Below are positions 10,150 to 20,630 of a stretch of DNA of 64,000 bases, one piece after another. Made by a program: the position numbers and the translations under genes. The stretch's first letter is position 1. Every line of letters begins with the position of its first letter. Below the pieces are notes generated by a model that had not been told where the DNA came from, ran no database searches, and saw only the letters and a list, made by a program, of their open reading frames with translations. Location of the stretch: the NCBI RefSeq assembly GCF_000513995.1, contig NZ_AZVB01000020.1:1-64000 (forward strand). Direction: 5' to 3'. The stretch comes from Pseudoxanthomonas sp. J35 (GTDB lineage: Bacteria; Pseudomonadota; Gammaproteobacteria; Xanthomonadales; Xanthomonadaceae).

Positions 10150-11238
10150 ATGAACAAGAAACTTCTGACCGCTGCGCTGCTCGGCGGCCTCGCCGTTGCG
10201 CAGGCTGCTTCCGCGCAGGAGTTCGACGACCGCTGGTACCTGACCGGTTCGGCGGGATTCAACTTCCAGGACAGCGACCGCGGCACCGAGGACGTTCCCT
10301 TCCTGACCCTGGGCATGGGCAAGTTCATCAGCCCGAACTGGTCGCTCGATGCCGAGCTGAACCACCAGAACCCGGGCCTGAACAGCAACAAGCACCTCAA
10401 CTGGAGCCAGTACGGCGTCTCGCTGGATTTCCGCCGCCACCTGATCCAGGAAGGCCGCGCGTACAACCCGTACTTCCTGTTCGGCGTCGGCTACCAGCGC
10501 GCCGAGGAAGAGTGGGACGCGTTCCCGAGCCCGGATTCGCCGCAGCAGCGCGAGGAAGGCAACCTGGCCGCCAAGGTCGGCGTCGGCCTGCAGACCACCT
10601 TCGACAGCCGCGTCGCCGTGCGCGCTGAAGTCGCCTACCGCGCCGACTTCGACGACCGCAGCGTCAACGCCCCGAACGAAGACTGGTTCGGCGACGTCCT
10701 GGCCTCGATCGGCCTGGTGATCCCGCTGGGCCCGGCCCCGGTCGCCGCCCCGCCGCCGGCTCCGACCCCGGTCGCCCCGAGCTGTGCCGACCTGGACGAC
10801 GACGGCGACGGCGTCAACAACTGCGACGACAAGTGCCCGGGCACCGCTGCCGGCACCATCGTCGGTCCGGACGGCTGCCCGGTCCCGGTCTCGATCGACC
10901 TGAAGGGCGTGAACTTCGACTTCGACAAGGCCACCCTGCGTCCGGACGCCCTGGCGATCCTGGGCGAGGCGACCGAGATCCTGCGTCGTTATCCGGAGCT
11001 GCGCGTTGAAGTCGCCGGCCACACCGACCTGTGCGGTCCGGACGCCTACAACCAGAAGCTGTCGGAGCGTCGCGCCAAGACCGTGTACGACTACCTGACC
11101 AGCAACGGCATCGACGCCTCGCGTCTGGCCGGTCCGGTTGGCTACGGCGAGAGCCGTCCGCTGGAGCCGACCCCGCAGACCCTGCCGGGCTGCAAGAGCG
11201 AGACCAACCGCCGTACCGAGCTGAACGTCCAGAACTGA
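10150..11238 (+). CDS. ompA: OmpA-family outer membrane protein
   Basis: A 362-residue outer membrane protein with a signal peptide (residues 1-22, cleavage after ASA). An N-terminal beta-barrel of about 180 residues is followed by a Pro/Ala-rich hinge and then a Cys-containing calcium-type repeat (CADLDDDGDGVNNCDDKCPG). The C-terminal OmpA-like peptidoglycan-binding domain (FDFDKATLRPDA, VAGHTDLCG, NQKLSERRAKTV, YGESRPL) carries the conserved Asp and Arg that contact diaminopimelate. It anchors the outer membrane to the wall, as in E. coli OmpA or Pseudomonas OprF, and is closest in layout to OprF. A strong ribosome site (caaggagctacacg) and a strong terminator suggest high expression as a single gene. 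Confidence 0.92.
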   Translation: MNKKLLTAALLGGLAVAQAASAQEFDDRWYLTGSAGFNFQDSDRGTEDVPFLTLGMGKFISPNWSLDAELNHQNPGLNSNKHLNWSQYGVSLDFRRHLIQEGRAYNPYFLFGVGYQRAEEEWDAFPSPDSPQQREEGNLAAKVGVGLQTTFDSRVAVRAEVAYRADFDDRSVNAPNEDWFGDVLASIGLVIPLGPAPVAAPPPAPTPVAPSCADLDDDGDGVNNCDDKCPGTAAGTIVGPDGCPVPVSIDLKGVNFDFDKATLRPDALAILGEATEILRRYPELRVEVAGHTDLCGPDAYNQKLSERRAKTVYDYLTSNGIDASRLAGPVGYGESRPLEPTPQTLPGCKSETNRRTELNVQN

Positions 11239-11261
11239 TCGGACGCCAAGCTGCAAGACCA

Positions 11262-11293
11262 CAAGGCCCGGCATCGCCGGGCCTTGTTTTTTT
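11262..11293 (+). terminator. Rho-independent terminator of ompA
   Basis: Arms caaggcccggc (11262-11272) and gccgggccttg (11276-11286) with a 3-base loop are followed by an uninterrupted run of Ts at 11287-11293. A textbook intrinsic terminator, 24 bases after the ompA stop. Confidence 0.92.
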
Positions 11294-11390
11294 CCGGGCG
11301 GCGGCGCGGCGCCGCGCGCGAAAACGTGCGCGCGCTGGCAACTGCACGCTCCGGCCTGCATTCGTCCTTGAATCGACCCCGGGCGCTGCC

Positions 11391-11396
11391 TACACT
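11391..11396 (+). promoter_or_regulatory. Probable -10 box (TACACT)
   Basis: TACACT followed by a CG-rich cggtcg lies 35 bases before the ATG at 11426. The same arrangement (TAGACT) precedes two other members of this protein family at 12866 and 13376. Confidence 0.45.
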
Positions 11397-11425
11397 CGGT
11401 CGCATTCCTGTCCTGGAGCATCCCC

Positions 11426-11893
11426 ATGCGCGCTCTTGCCGCCGCCTTCTTCGGCCTCGCCCTCATGCCGGCCGCCGCGATCGCCGCGCCGGACTGCTCC
11501 GGCTCCTCGCTGCAGCAGCCACTGCCGCTGGCGTCGACCGCGGTCGTGCCGGTGGCCATGGAACTGGGTTCGCGTACCTCGCAGCTGGGCATGCCCAGCG
11601 GCGTGCTGACCCCGGAGTTCGACAGCGCGCAGTCGCTGGACCGCGTGCTGCTGCGCCTGCGCATCGAGAACTGCCGCAACGTCGCCAAAGCGCTGCCGGC
11701 GGCCTACAAGCCGAAGACCGAGTTCGACAACACGCCGTGGCGCTTCAACATGACCCAGGACGGCAAGCGCATGACCGTCGACGAGTTCGAGGCGTGGATG
11801 AAGGCCCGCGGCGCGCGCGTGGCCACCGGCAAGCCGACCACCGCCACCCCGGCGGCCGCGCCTGCGGCAGCGACCGCGGCGCCGGCGAACTGA
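11426..11893 (+). CDS. Exported hypothetical protein with WRFNMTQ...WMKARG motif (paralog 1)
   Basis: A 155-residue protein with a Sec signal peptide (residues 1-20, AIA cleavage) and Cys at residues 24 and 83 that could pair in the periplasm. The C-terminal motif WRFNMTQDGKRMTVDEF, then EAWMKARG, lies at residues 105-130, ahead of an Ala/Thr/Pro-rich tail. I do not recognise a domain family. The motif is repeated in two lipoproteins at 12964 and 13412, so the three form a paralog set. This copy has an extra ~80-residue N-terminal domain not seen in the others. It ends 16 bases before the pseudouridine synthase gene and may be cotranscribed with it. A tggag ribosome site precedes the ATG. Confidence 0.8.
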   Translation: MRALAAAFFGLALMPAAAIAAPDCSGSSLQQPLPLASTAVVPVAMELGSRTSQLGMPSGVLTPEFDSAQSLDRVLLRLRIENCRNVAKALPAAYKPKTEFDNTPWRFNMTQDGKRMTVDEFEAWMKARGARVATGKPTTATPAAAPAAATAAPAN

Positions 11894-11909
11894 ACCTTCC
11901 CGGTCTGCC

Positions 11910-12728
11910 ATGAAGGGCGGGACGCGCTCCCGTCCGCCGGGGCCAAAGCCTTCGGGTAAACCCGCCGATGCACCGCGCCGGCATGGCCTGGCGCGGGTGC
12001 TGTCGAAGGCGGGCGTGTGTTCGCGCAGCGAGGCCGAGCGCTGGGTCCGTGCCGGGCGCGTGCGCGTTGGCGGCCGCGTGGTCCTCGATCCGGAGCATCC
12101 GATCGATGACGGCATGCGCCGGGTCCAGGTCGAAGGCCTCGACGCCCAGCCGCCGCGGCGACATTACCTGGTGCTCAACAAGCCGCGCGGCCTGGTCACC
12201 ACCGCGCGCGACGAGCGTGGCCGCGACACGGTCTACCGCTGCCTCGACGGCAGCGGCCTGCCATGGCTGGCGCCGGTCGGGCGGCTGGACAAGGCCAGCG
12301 AAGGCCTGCTGCTCTTCAGTAACGATCCGGAGTGGGCGGCGCGGGTACTGGATCCGCAGCACGGCCCGGAGAAGACCTACCACGTGCAGGTCGACCAGGT
12401 GCCCGATGCGGCGCTGCTGGCGGCGCTGTGCGAGGGCGTGGGGGAAGAGGGCGAGCGGCTGCGTGCGAGGTCGGCGGTCTTGTTGCGCAGCGGCACGCGC
12501 AATGCATGGCTGGAGATCGTGCTCGACGAGGGCCGCAACCGGCAGATCCGCCGCCTGCTGGCGGCCTTCGGGGTTGGCGTGATGCGCCTGGTGCGGGTGG
12601 CCATCGGCGACCTGCAGCTGGGCACGCTGGGCAAGGGCCAGTGGCGGGAACTCGACGCGGGCGAACGCGATGCGCTGGCGCCGGCCTCCGCCGATGCCGG
12701 CGAATCCGCACGCGGCGCCGCGAACTGA
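11910..12728 (+). CDS. RsuA/RluB/E/F-family rRNA pseudouridine synthase
   Basis: A 272-residue cytosolic enzyme that isomerises one uridine in ribosomal RNA. After a basic N-terminal tail comes an S4 RNA-binding domain (residues ~27-75, LSKAGVCSRSEAERWV), then the catalytic domain. The family motif VGRLDKASEGLLLF contains the catalytic Asp, NKPRGLVTT is the motif I region, and GRNRQIRRLLAAFG is the RsuA-family C-terminal signature. I cannot say whether it acts on 16S (RsuA) or 23S (RluB, RluE, RluF) rRNA. It follows paralog 1 of the exported family by 16 bases, which may be incidental. Confidence 0.88.
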   Translation: MKGGTRSRPPGPKPSGKPADAPRRHGLARVLSKAGVCSRSEAERWVRAGRVRVGGRVVLDPEHPIDDGMRRVQVEGLDAQPPRRHYLVLNKPRGLVTTARDERGRDTVYRCLDGSGLPWLAPVGRLDKASEGLLLFSNDPEWAARVLDPQHGPEKTYHVQVDQVPDAALLAALCEGVGEEGERLRARSAVLLRSGTRNAWLEIVLDEGRNRQIRRLLAAFGVGVMRLVRVAIGDLQLGTLGKGQWRELDAGERDALAPASADAGESARGAAN

Positions 12729-12865
12729 ATCCGCCGTCATTTCCCGCGTCCCCGGAAGCGGGGAGGGGACGGACTTTCCACCGCGCACGCTTGCCAGCTT
12801 TCTTCCGCATTAACGGCTTCCCGGCCCGCCATCGCCGCCGACGCTGGCGTCGCGCATCCAGCGCC

Positions 12866-12871
12866 TAGACT
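12866..12871 (+). promoter_or_regulatory. Probable -10 box (TAGACT)
   Basis: TAGACT lies 98 bases before the lipoprotein ATG at 12964, with a REP element between them. Without the REP-bearing insert the spacing would be close to the 35-36 bases seen for the two related genes. Confidence 0.4.
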
Positions 12872-12919
12872 GCGGTATCGCCCGCGGCTCCCCCATGCGC
12901 CCACGCACATCCGGCGTGG

Positions 12920-12942
12920 GAGTCGGGCAAGCCCGACTCTAC
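12920..12942. repeat. GTAG-type REP element in a 5' leader
   Basis: The inverse-orientation REP gagtcgggcaagcccgact, then ctac, sits between a predicted -10 box and the start codon of a lipoprotein gene. The transcript should carry this stem-loop in its 5' untranslated region. Confidence 0.8.
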
Positions 12943-12963
12943 GGGCGCACCGCCGGAGCCGCC

Positions 12964-13278
12964 ATGCCCACGACAATCGCGCCCGCACGCCTTCTGGCCA
13001 CGCTTGCACTCGCCGCACTGGTGGCCGGCTGCGCCGGCAACCGTGTCCGCGAACCGGTGGTGGCCGAGGTCGTGGAGGAGGATCCGGAAGCGGTCATCCT
13101 GCTCGACCCGGACGACCCGTACGCCTACCGCTTCGACATGGAGCAGGAGGGGGTGCAGATGACCGCCGACGACTTCGATGCCTGGATGAAGCGCCATGGC
13201 ATGAAGATCAGCAAGGGCGCGCCCGCCATGGCGCTGCCCGATCCGCCCCCGGCCCTGCCGGAACCGCCGGCGGACTGA
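12964..13278 (+). CDS. Lipoprotein with YRFDMEQ...WMKRHG motif (paralog 2)
   Basis: A 104-residue predicted lipoprotein. Its signal peptide ends in the lipobox LVAGC, with Cys23 as the lipidated residue. An acidic linker (EVVEEDPEAVILLDPDD) leads to the motif YRFDMEQEGVQMTADDF, then DAWMKRHG, at residues 55-79, and a Pro-rich end. The ATG at 12964 is preferred to one at 12895, because the longer version would be translated through the REP element and would bury the signal peptide. A cggagccgcc site precedes it. It belongs with the genes at 11426 and 13412. Function is unknown; the Asp after the lipidated Cys that favours inner-membrane retention is absent (Ala follows), so outer membrane is likely. 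Confidence 0.78.
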   Translation: MPTTIAPARLLATLALAALVAGCAGNRVREPVVAEVVEEDPEAVILLDPDDPYAYRFDMEQEGVQMTADDFDAWMKRHGMKISKGAPAMALPDPPPALPEPPAD

Positions 13279-13375
13279 GCGCGGGCGCACGCTTCGCGCG
13301 GGACGCCGGTGGCAAGCTGCGAATCCGCTTGGGCGCCGGGGCTTGCAGGCATGTTTTTCCGCTCCCGGACGAGGC

Positions 13376-13381
13376 TAGACT
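13376..13381 (+). promoter_or_regulatory. Probable -10 box (TAGACT)
   Basis: TAGACT followed by cgcctcgcc lies 36 bases before the ATG of paralog 3 at 13412. It has the same sequence as the box before paralog 2. Confidence 0.45.
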
Positions 13382-13411
13382 CGCCTCGCCGCATCTCCGG
13401 GGGAAGTCCGT

Positions 13412-13750
13412 ATGTCCAGCACCGAACGCGTCGTCCGCGCCTGGCTGATCCTGTCCGCCACGGCCATGCTCGCCGCCTGCGCCAGCATCCGCGAACAGCC
13501 CGGCGCGCAGGCCGCACAGGCCGTGCCAGCGCCGGCCGCCAAGGCGGCCGATGCGAAGGACGCATACACCTACCGCTTCAACATGACCCAGAACGGCAAG
13601 GCCATGAGCGCCGACGACTTCGACGACTGGATGAAGGCCCGTGGCCTGCGCGTGTCCAAGGGCCCGGAAGAGGGCAAGAAGGACGGCAAGCTCGTCGCGC
13701 AGAACCCGGACAGGAACAAGTCGAAGAGCCGCGACAAGGGCTCCGACTGA
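13412..13750 (+). CDS. Lipoprotein with YRFNMTQ...WMKARG motif (paralog 3)
   Basis: A 112-residue predicted lipoprotein with a signal segment ending MLAAC (Cys23). An Ala/Pro-rich linker leads to YRFNMTQNGKAMSADDF, then DDWMKARG, at residues 54-77, and a very basic, Lys-rich tail (about 35 residues). The ATG follows a good gggggaag site. Of the three paralogs this one is closest in motif sequence to that at 11426 and closest in architecture to that at 12964. The basic tail could contact lipopolysaccharide or nucleic acid, which is speculation. No known domain was recognised. Confidence 0.8.
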   Translation: MSSTERVVRAWLILSATAMLAACASIREQPGAQAAQAVPAPAAKAADAKDAYTYRFNMTQNGKAMSADDFDDWMKARGLRVSKGPEEGKKDGKLVAQNPDRNKSKSRDKGSD

Positions 13751-13768
13751 ACCGCGGCGCATGAGGGC

Positions 13769-13795
13769 GGGGCGCGCCGGAGTCCGGCACGCCCC
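13769..13795. terminator. Hairpin between convergent genes
   Basis: Arms ggggcgcgccgg and ccggcacgcccc, with one mismatch and a 3-base loop, lie in the 50-base gap between the lipoprotein gene and kbl, which converge here. Likely a shared terminator. Confidence 0.5.
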
Positions 13796-13800
13796 TGTCG

Positions 13801-15000
<1,200 letters not shown>

Positions 15001-15171
15001 CACAGATCCTTGTTCGGAAAGGGAAAGCGCCCATTCTAAGCCGGCCGCCCGGGCCACGCCGGCTTAATGGCCATCGGCTATAAGGGGTGGCCCCTGATTC
15101 ATTTCCCGTGGTCAAGCTGAATAGGGACTATCCTGTTACCGGCCATGGGCCATGACGCAGGGGCAAGGGCA

Positions 15172-16623
15172 ATGCAGCGACACAATCGAGTGCAGGGTGC
15201 CGGCGGGAGGTCGCCGCTGTGGCTGACCGGGGCGCTGGCCTGCGCCTTGGCGGTGCCGGCGGCGGCCCAGCAGCAGGCGCCGACCCTGGAGGAGCTGGCG
15301 CGACGGCTCGCACAGCTGGAGCAGCGCTACGGCGCAGGCACTGCCGCAGCGGAAGGTGGGGAAGAGGGGCTCGACCTGGCCGCGCTGGACCAGCGCCTGC
15401 GCGCGCTGGAACGCAACCTCGAGCTGCAGGAGGAGGCGCGCCAGGCCAGGGAGAAGGAAGCCCCGGTAGTGGCGGTCGGCAGCCGTGGCGCCTCGCTGAA
15501 GTCGGCCAACGGCGACTACGAGTTCCGCTTCCGCGGTCTGCTGCAGGGCGACGGCCGCTTCTTCAACAGCGGCGCCCCCGGTGCCAACGACACCTTCCTG
15601 CTGCGCACCGCGCGCCCGACCATCGAGGGCACGCTGGGCAAGTGGATCGGCTACCGCTTCACCCCGGAATTCGCCGGCGACAGCGCCAGCATCGTCGACG
15701 CCTACGCCGACCTGAAGTTCTCGCCGGCCGCCACGGTGCGGCTGGGCAAGTTCACCTCGCCGGTCGGCCTGGAGCGGCTGCAGTCCTCGTCCGCGCTGTC
15801 GGCGGTGGAGCGCGGCATCGCCAGCGAGCTGGCGCCCAACCGCGACATCGGCGTGCAGCTGCAGGGCGAACTGGCGAAGGGCACGGTGTCCTATGCGGTC
15901 GGCGTGTTCAACGGCGCGGTCGACGGCCGCGACGCGGTCACCACCAACCCGGACGACGAGTTCGAGTACGGCACGCGCCTGTTCTTCGAGCCGTTCCGCA
16001 ACGACCCGGGCTTCTGGTCCGGGCTGGGCTTCGGCATCGGCGGCAGCGTCGGCGACGTCAGCGGCAGCGGCAACAACTTCCTGCCGCGCTACCGCACCCC
16101 GGGCCAGCAGCAGTTCTTCGGCTACCGCGGCACGGTCGCCGCCGATGGCCGCCGCACGCGCTGGTCGCCGCAGGGCTACTTCTACCGCAACCGCTTCGGC
16201 GTGCTGGCCGAGTACATCGAGTCGGCGCAGGAAGTGGCGGTGGCCGGCACCCGCGCCGAGCTCGAGCACGACGCCTGGCAGGCCACGGTCAGCTGGGTCC
16301 TGACCGGCGAGGACGCCTCCTACCGCGGCGTGGCCAAGCCCGCCAGCCCGTTCAACCCGGGCAAGGGTGGCTGGGGCGCGTGGGAACTGGTCGGCCGCTA
16401 CGGCGAGCTGGACGTCGACGCCGCCGCCTTCCCGCTGTTCGCCGATCCTGCGGTGTCGGCGCGCGGCGCCCAGACCTGGACGGTGGGCGTGAACTGGTAC
16501 CTCAACAGCAACCTCAAACTGGTCGCCAACTACCTGCAGACGAGCTTCGACGGCGGCGCCGCCGGCGGCGCGGACCGCAGGGACGAGAAGGCGGTGTTCA
16601 CCCGGCTGCAGGTCGCGTTCTGA
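15172..16623 (+). CDS. Phosphate/anion-selective porin, OprO/OprP family
   Basis: A 483-residue outer membrane porin with a signal peptide ending AAAQ at about residue 33. A coiled-coil-like segment (about residues 40-95, rich in Leu/Glu/Arg heptads) is of the kind that precedes many OprO/P barrels. The barrel then runs to a C-terminal aromatic, LQVAF. The family forms trimeric anion channels; Pseudomonas OprP and OprO carry phosphate and polyphosphate. Here the gene lies 26 bases before the sulfate-binding protein gene and probably opens that operon, so I infer sulfate or general oxyanion uptake. The start at 15172 fits the signal peptide best; an ATG at 15145 is possible. Confidence 0.87.
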   Translation: MQRHNRVQGAGGRSPLWLTGALACALAVPAAAQQQAPTLEELARRLAQLEQRYGAGTAAAEGGEEGLDLAALDQRLRALERNLELQEEARQAREKEAPVVAVGSRGASLKSANGDYEFRFRGLLQGDGRFFNSGAPGANDTFLLRTARPTIEGTLGKWIGYRFTPEFAGDSASIVDAYADLKFSPAATVRLGKFTSPVGLERLQSSSALSAVERGIASELAPNRDIGVQLQGELAKGTVSYAVGVFNGAVDGRDAVTTNPDDEFEYGTRLFFEPFRNDPGFWSGLGFGIGGSVGDVSGSGNNFLPRYRTPGQQQFFGYRGTVAADGRRTRWSPQGYFYRNRFGVLAEYIESAQEVAVAGTRAELEHDAWQATVSWVLTGEDASYRGVAKPASPFNPGKGGWGAWELVGRYGELDVDAAAFPLFADPAVSARGAQTWTVGVNWYLNSNLKLVANYLQTSFDGGAAGGADRRDEKAVFTRLQVAF

Positions 16624-16649
16624 CCTGGCGCCACAACCGGAGCATGCAC

Positions 16650-17675
16650 ATGAAGAAGTCCAACCTGCGCAGGTCCGCGATCCGGATCGGTGCCGCCGTC
16701 TTCGGCCTGGTGCTGGCCGTGGGCGCGCTGGCCAAGGACGCGCAGCTGCTCAACGTCTCCTACGACCCGACCCGCGAGCTGTACCGCGAGTTCAACGCCG
16801 TCTTCGCCAGGCACTGGCAGGCGACCAAGGGCCAGAAGGTGGCGATCGAGGCCTCGCACGGCGGTTCGGGCAAGCAGGCCCGCGCGGTGATCGACGGCCT
16901 GGAGGCCGACGTGGTCACCCTGGCCCTGGCCTACGACATCGACTCGATCGCCGAGCGCTCGAAGCTGCTGCCGGCCAACTGGCAGCAGCGGCTGCCGGAG
17001 AACAGCGCGCCGTACACCTCGACCATCGTGTTCCTGGTGCGCAAGGGCAACCCGAAGAACATCAAGGACTGGCCGGACCTGCTGCGCTCCAACGTAAAGG
17101 TCATCACGCCCAACCCCAAGACCTCTGGCGGCGCGCGCTGGAACTACCTTGCCGCCTGGGCCTTCGGCCTGAAGATCTTCAAGGGCGACGAGGACAAGAC
17201 CCGCAACTTCGTCGCCGCGCTGTTCCGCAACGTGCCGGTGCTGGATACCGGCGCGCGCGGCTCGACCACCACCTTCGTCCAGCGCGGCATCGGCGACGTG
17301 CTGCTGGCCTGGGAGAACGAGGCGTTCCTGTCGATCGAGGAGCTGGGCCCGGACAAGTTCGACATCGTCGTGCCCTCGCTGTCGATCCTGGCCGAGCCGC
17401 CGGTGGCGCTGGTCGACCGCAACGTCGACAAGCACGGCACCCGCGAGGTCGCGCAGGCCTACCTGCAGTACCTGTACTCGCCGGAAGGCCAGCGGATCGC
17501 GGCGAAGAACTACTACCGCCCGCGCTATCCGCAGCATGCCGACCCGGCCGACGTGGCGCGCTTCCCCAAGGTCGAGCTGGTGACCATCGACCAGGTGTTC
17601 GGCTCCTGGGCCGCGGCGCAGAAGAAGCACTTCGCCGACGGCGGCGTGTTCGACCAGATCCAGGCGAAGAAGTGA
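16650..17675 (+). CDS. sbp: Periplasmic sulfate-binding protein
   Basis: A 341-residue solute-binding protein that captures sulfate in the periplasm for the CysTWA transporter. The signal peptide ends at about ALAKDAQ. Family motifs are [40 protein letters not shown] and WENEAF, covering the sulfate-contacting Ser/Gly/Trp positions of Sbp/CysP proteins. The start at 16650 has GGAG 7 bases upstream; ATG 16644 is in frame. It lies between the porin and cysT with short gaps, so one operon is likely. Thiosulfate could also be a ligand. Confidence 0.94.
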   Translation: MKKSNLRRSAIRIGAAVFGLVLAVGALAKDAQLLNVSYDPTRELYREFNAVFARHWQATKGQKVAIEASHGGSGKQARAVIDGLEADVVTLALAYDIDSIAERSKLLPANWQQRLPENSAPYTSTIVFLVRKGNPKNIKDWPDLLRSNVKVITPNPKTSGGARWNYLAAWAFGLKIFKGDEDKTRNFVAALFRNVPVLDTGARGSTTTFVQRGIGDVLLAWENEAFLSIEELGPDKFDIVVPSLSILAEPPVALVDRNVDKHGTREVAQAYLQYLYSPEGQRIAAKNYYRPRYPQHADPADVARFPKVELVTIDQVFGSWAAAQKKHFADGGVFDQIQAKK

Positions 17676-17709
17676 CCGGCGGCCGCCACCCGATGCAGCG
17701 GAACGACCC

Positions 17710-18609
17710 ATGAGTTCGAACCCGGCCCTCCCGCGCCGGGACGCCACGCCGCCGCCGGGCGGCGTGGCCGTGCGTGCGCGCCGCCGTCGCCGCGTCGTCC
17801 CGGGCTTCGGCCTGAGCCTGGGCTACACGCTCACCTGGCTGGGCCTGATCGTGCTGATCCCGCTGGCCGGCGTGTTCGTGTATTCCTCGCAGCTGGGCTG
17901 GGACGGCCTGTGGCGCGCCTGGACCGAGCCGCGGGTGCTGGCGGCGTTGAAGATCAGCTTCGGCACCGCGCTGGCGGCGGCGGCGTTCAACGCGGTGATG
18001 GGCACGCTGGTGGCGTGGGTGTTCGTGCGCTACCGCTTCCCGGGCCGGCGCCTGTTCGACGCGATGATCGATCTGCCGTTTGCCCTGCCCACCGCGGTGG
18101 CCGGCATCGCCCTGACCGCGCTGTACGGCCCAACCGGCTGGATCGGCCGCTGGCTGGAGGCGGCCGGGATCAAGGTCGCATACACCCCGCTGGGCATCAC
18201 CGTGGCGCTGGTGTTCATCGGCCTGCCGTTCGTGGTCCGGGTGGTGCAGCCGGTGCTGGCCGAGGTCGAGCGCGAGCTGGAGGAGGCGGCGGCCACGCTC
18301 GGCGCCAGCCGTTGGCAGATCGTGCGCAAGGTGGTGCTGCCGGCGACCTGGCCGGCGGTGCTGGCCGGCTTCGCCCTGGCCTTCGCCCGCGGCGTGGGCG
18401 AGTACGGCTCGGTGATCTTCATCGCCGGCAACATCCCGCAGGTGTCGGAGATCGCGCCGCTGCTGATCACGATCAAGCTCGAGGAATTCGACTACGCCGG
18501 CGCGACCGCGATCGCGGTGGCGATGCTGCTGCTGTCGTTCGCGCTGCTGCTGGTGATCAACACCCTGCAGTCGCGGCTGGCCCGCCGCGAGCGCGGCAGG
18601 GGGAACTGA
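17710..18609 (+). CDS. cysT: Sulfate ABC transporter permease CysT
   Basis: A 299-residue inner-membrane permease (also called CysU). A basic cytoplasmic N-terminus (RARRRRRV) is followed by about six membrane segments. The binding-protein-dependent transport signature with the EAA loop is visible near [21 protein letters not shown]. It pairs with CysW to form the sulfate channel energised by CysA. It lies 34 bases after sbp and only one base before cysW. Confidence 0.94.
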   Translation: MSSNPALPRRDATPPPGGVAVRARRRRRVVPGFGLSLGYTLTWLGLIVLIPLAGVFVYSSQLGWDGLWRAWTEPRVLAALKISFGTALAAAAFNAVMGTLVAWVFVRYRFPGRRLFDAMIDLPFALPTAVAGIALTALYGPTGWIGRWLEAAGIKVAYTPLGITVALVFIGLPFVVRVVQPVLAEVERELEEAAATLGASRWQIVRKVVLPATWPAVLAGFALAFARGVGEYGSVIFIAGNIPQVSEIAPLLITIKLEEFDYAGATAIAVAMLLLSFALLLVINTLQSRLARRERGRGN

Positions 18610-18610
18610 C

Positions 18611-19576
18611 ATGGGTGGTACAGTGCATGGCGTCCTTGCCGTAGACGCGGGTGAGCAGGTGCTGGAGCGCAGACACGGTCGCAGTTCCGCCAGGCCGGCC
18701 TCGCCGACCACCGAGCCGCGCTGGGTGCAGGTTCTGCTGATCCTGGCCGCGCTGGGCTTCCTGCTGGCCTTCCTGCTGCTGCCGCTGGTGCTGGTGTTCG
18801 CCGAGGCGCTGCGCGGCGGCGTGGAGGCGTTCGCCCGCGCCGTCACCGACCCGGACGCGATGGCGGCGATCCGCCTGACCCTGCTGGTGACCGCGATCGT
18901 GGTGCCGCTGAACCTGGTGTTCGGCGTGGCCGCGGCCTGGGTGGTGACCAAGCACGAATTCCCCGGCAAGCGCTGGCTGGTGACCCTGATCGACCTGCCG
19001 TTCGCGGTGTCGCCGGTGGTGGCCGGCCTGATCTTCGTGCTGATCTTCGGCGCGCAGGGCTGGGCCTGGCCGCTGATCGACGAGGGCTGGCGTGGCAGCC
19101 TGCCGCTGCTGGGCGAGGTCCACCTCCACCTGCCGAAGATCATCTTCGCCCTGCCGGGCATCGTCCTGGCCACGGTGTTCGTGACCTTCCCGTTCATCGC
19201 CCGCGAGCTGATGCCGCTGATGGAGCAGCAGGGCACCGACGAGGAGCTGGCCGCGCTGAGCCTGGGCGCCAGCGGCTGGCAGGCGTTCTGGCGGGTCACC
19301 CTGCCCAACATCCGCTGGGCGCTGCTGTACGGCGTGCTCCTGTGCGGGGCACGGGCGATGGGCGAGTTCGGGGCGGTGTCGGTGGTCTCCGGCCACATCC
19401 GCGGCCGCACCAACACGCTGCCGCTGCACGTGGAGATCCTCTACAACGAATACGCGTACAGCGCCGCCTTCGCCGCCGCTTCGCTGCTGGCCCTGAGCGC
19501 GCTGGTCACGCTGGTGCTGAAGACCTGGCTGGAGTGGCGCCACGGCGAATCGCTGGCCGCCAACCACCGCCATTGA
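18611..19576 (+). CDS. cysW: Sulfate ABC transporter permease CysW
   Basis: A 321-residue second permease subunit with about six membrane helices and an EAA-type loop ([20 protein letters not shown]). The first ~35 residues ([19 protein letters not shown]) are hydrophilic and longer than I expect for the family; an internal start after them is possible, though the ATG at 18611 has a good aggggga site. The cysT stop is one base upstream, so translation is probably coupled. Confidence 0.93.
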   Translation: MGGTVHGVLAVDAGEQVLERRHGRSSARPASPTTEPRWVQVLLILAALGFLLAFLLLPLVLVFAEALRGGVEAFARAVTDPDAMAAIRLTLLVTAIVVPLNLVFGVAAAWVVTKHEFPGKRWLVTLIDLPFAVSPVVAGLIFVLIFGAQGWAWPLIDEGWRGSLPLLGEVHLHLPKIIFALPGIVLATVFVTFPFIARELMPLMEQQGTDEELAALSLGASGWQAFWRVTLPNIRWALLYGVLLCGARAMGEFGAVSVVSGHIRGRTNTLPLHVEILYNEYAYSAAFAAASLLALSALVTLVLKTWLEWRHGESLAANHRH

Positions 19577-19586
19577 GGACGACCCG

Positions 19587-20630
19587 ATGACGATCAAGAT
19601 CGAGAACCTGCGCAAGCGCTTCGACGCCTTCCCGGCGCTGGACGGGATCGACCTGGAGATCCGCCAGGGCGAACTGCTGGCGCTGCTGGGGCCGTCGGGT
19701 TCGGGCAAGACCACCCTGCTGCGGGTGATCGCCGGCCTCGAGCATCCGGACGCCGGCCGCGTGCTGTTCGGGGGCGAGGACGCCACCGGGCTGGGCGTGC
19801 AGGAGCGCCGGGTGGGCTTCGTGTTCCAGCACTACGCGCTGTTCCGCCACCTGACCGTGGCCGACAACATCGGCTTCGGCCTGAAGGTGCGGCGCGGCAG
19901 GGAGCGCTGGCCGAGGGCGAAGATCGACGCGCGGGTGGAGGAGCTGCTCTCGCTGGTGCAGCTGCAGGGCCTGGGCGGGCGCTATCCGGCGCAGCTGTCC
20001 GGTGGCCAGCGCCAGCGCGTGGCCCTGGCGCGCGCGCTGGCGATCGAGCCGCGCGTGCTGCTGCTGGACGAACCGTTCGGCGCGCTGGACGCGCAGGTGC
20101 GTCGTGACCTGCGCGGCTGGCTGCGCGAGCTGCACGAGCGCACCGGCCTGACCACGGTGTTCGTCACCCACGACCAGGAAGAAGCGCTGGAACTGGCCGA
20201 CCGCGTCGCCATCCTCAACCATGGTCGCATCGAGCAGCTGGGCACGCCGGCGGACGCCTACGACCGCCCGGCCTCGCCGTTCGTGTACTCGTTCGTCGGC
20301 GCGGTGAACCGCCTGCGTGGACGCCGCCAGGGCGAGCGCATCGAGGTGGCGGGCCTGGCCCTGCCGGCGCCGGTGGACAACACGCCGGCCGAGGGCGAGC
20401 TGGACCTGTTCGTGCGTCCGGAGGACCTGCGCGTGGGCGAGGGCGGCTGGTCGGCGACGGTGGTGGCCGCGCAGCGCAGCGGTCCGCGCATGCGGGTCCG
20501 CGCGCGCCTGGACGAAGGCGAGGGCCAGGAGCTGGAGATCGAACTGCCGGTGGATGCCGGTCGCGTGCACACCCCGGGCAGCCGCGTCGGCCTGCTGCCG
20601 GTGCGCTTCGGCGCCTTCCCCGCGGGCTGA
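19587..20630 (+). CDS. cysA: Sulfate/thiosulfate ABC transporter ATPase CysA
   Basis: A 347-residue ATPase subunit. It has Walker [10 protein letters not shown] (residues ~35-43), the ABC signature LSGGQRQR, Walker [13 protein letters not shown] and the switch His in [10 protein letters not shown]. The C-terminal ~100 residues form the regulatory TOBE-like domain typical of CysA/MalK ATPases. It is the last gene of the porin-sbp-cysT-cysW-cysA set, 10 bases after cysW. Expression is probably governed by CysB and cysteine status, but I could not pick out a CysB site with confidence. Confidence 0.94.
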   Translation: MTIKIENLRKRFDAFPALDGIDLEIRQGELLALLGPSGSGKTTLLRVIAGLEHPDAGRVLFGGEDATGLGVQERRVGFVFQHYALFRHLTVADNIGFGLKVRRGRERWPRAKIDARVEELLSLVQLQGLGGRYPAQLSGGQRQRVALARALAIEPRVLLLDEPFGALDAQVRRDLRGWLRELHERTGLTTVFVTHDQEEALELADRVAILNHGRIEQLGTPADAYDRPASPFVYSFVGAVNRLRGRRQGERIEVAGLALPAPVDNTPAEGELDLFVRPEDLRVGEGGWSATVVAAQRSGPRMRVRARLDEGEGQELEIELPVDAGRVHTPGSRVGLLPVRFGAFPAG

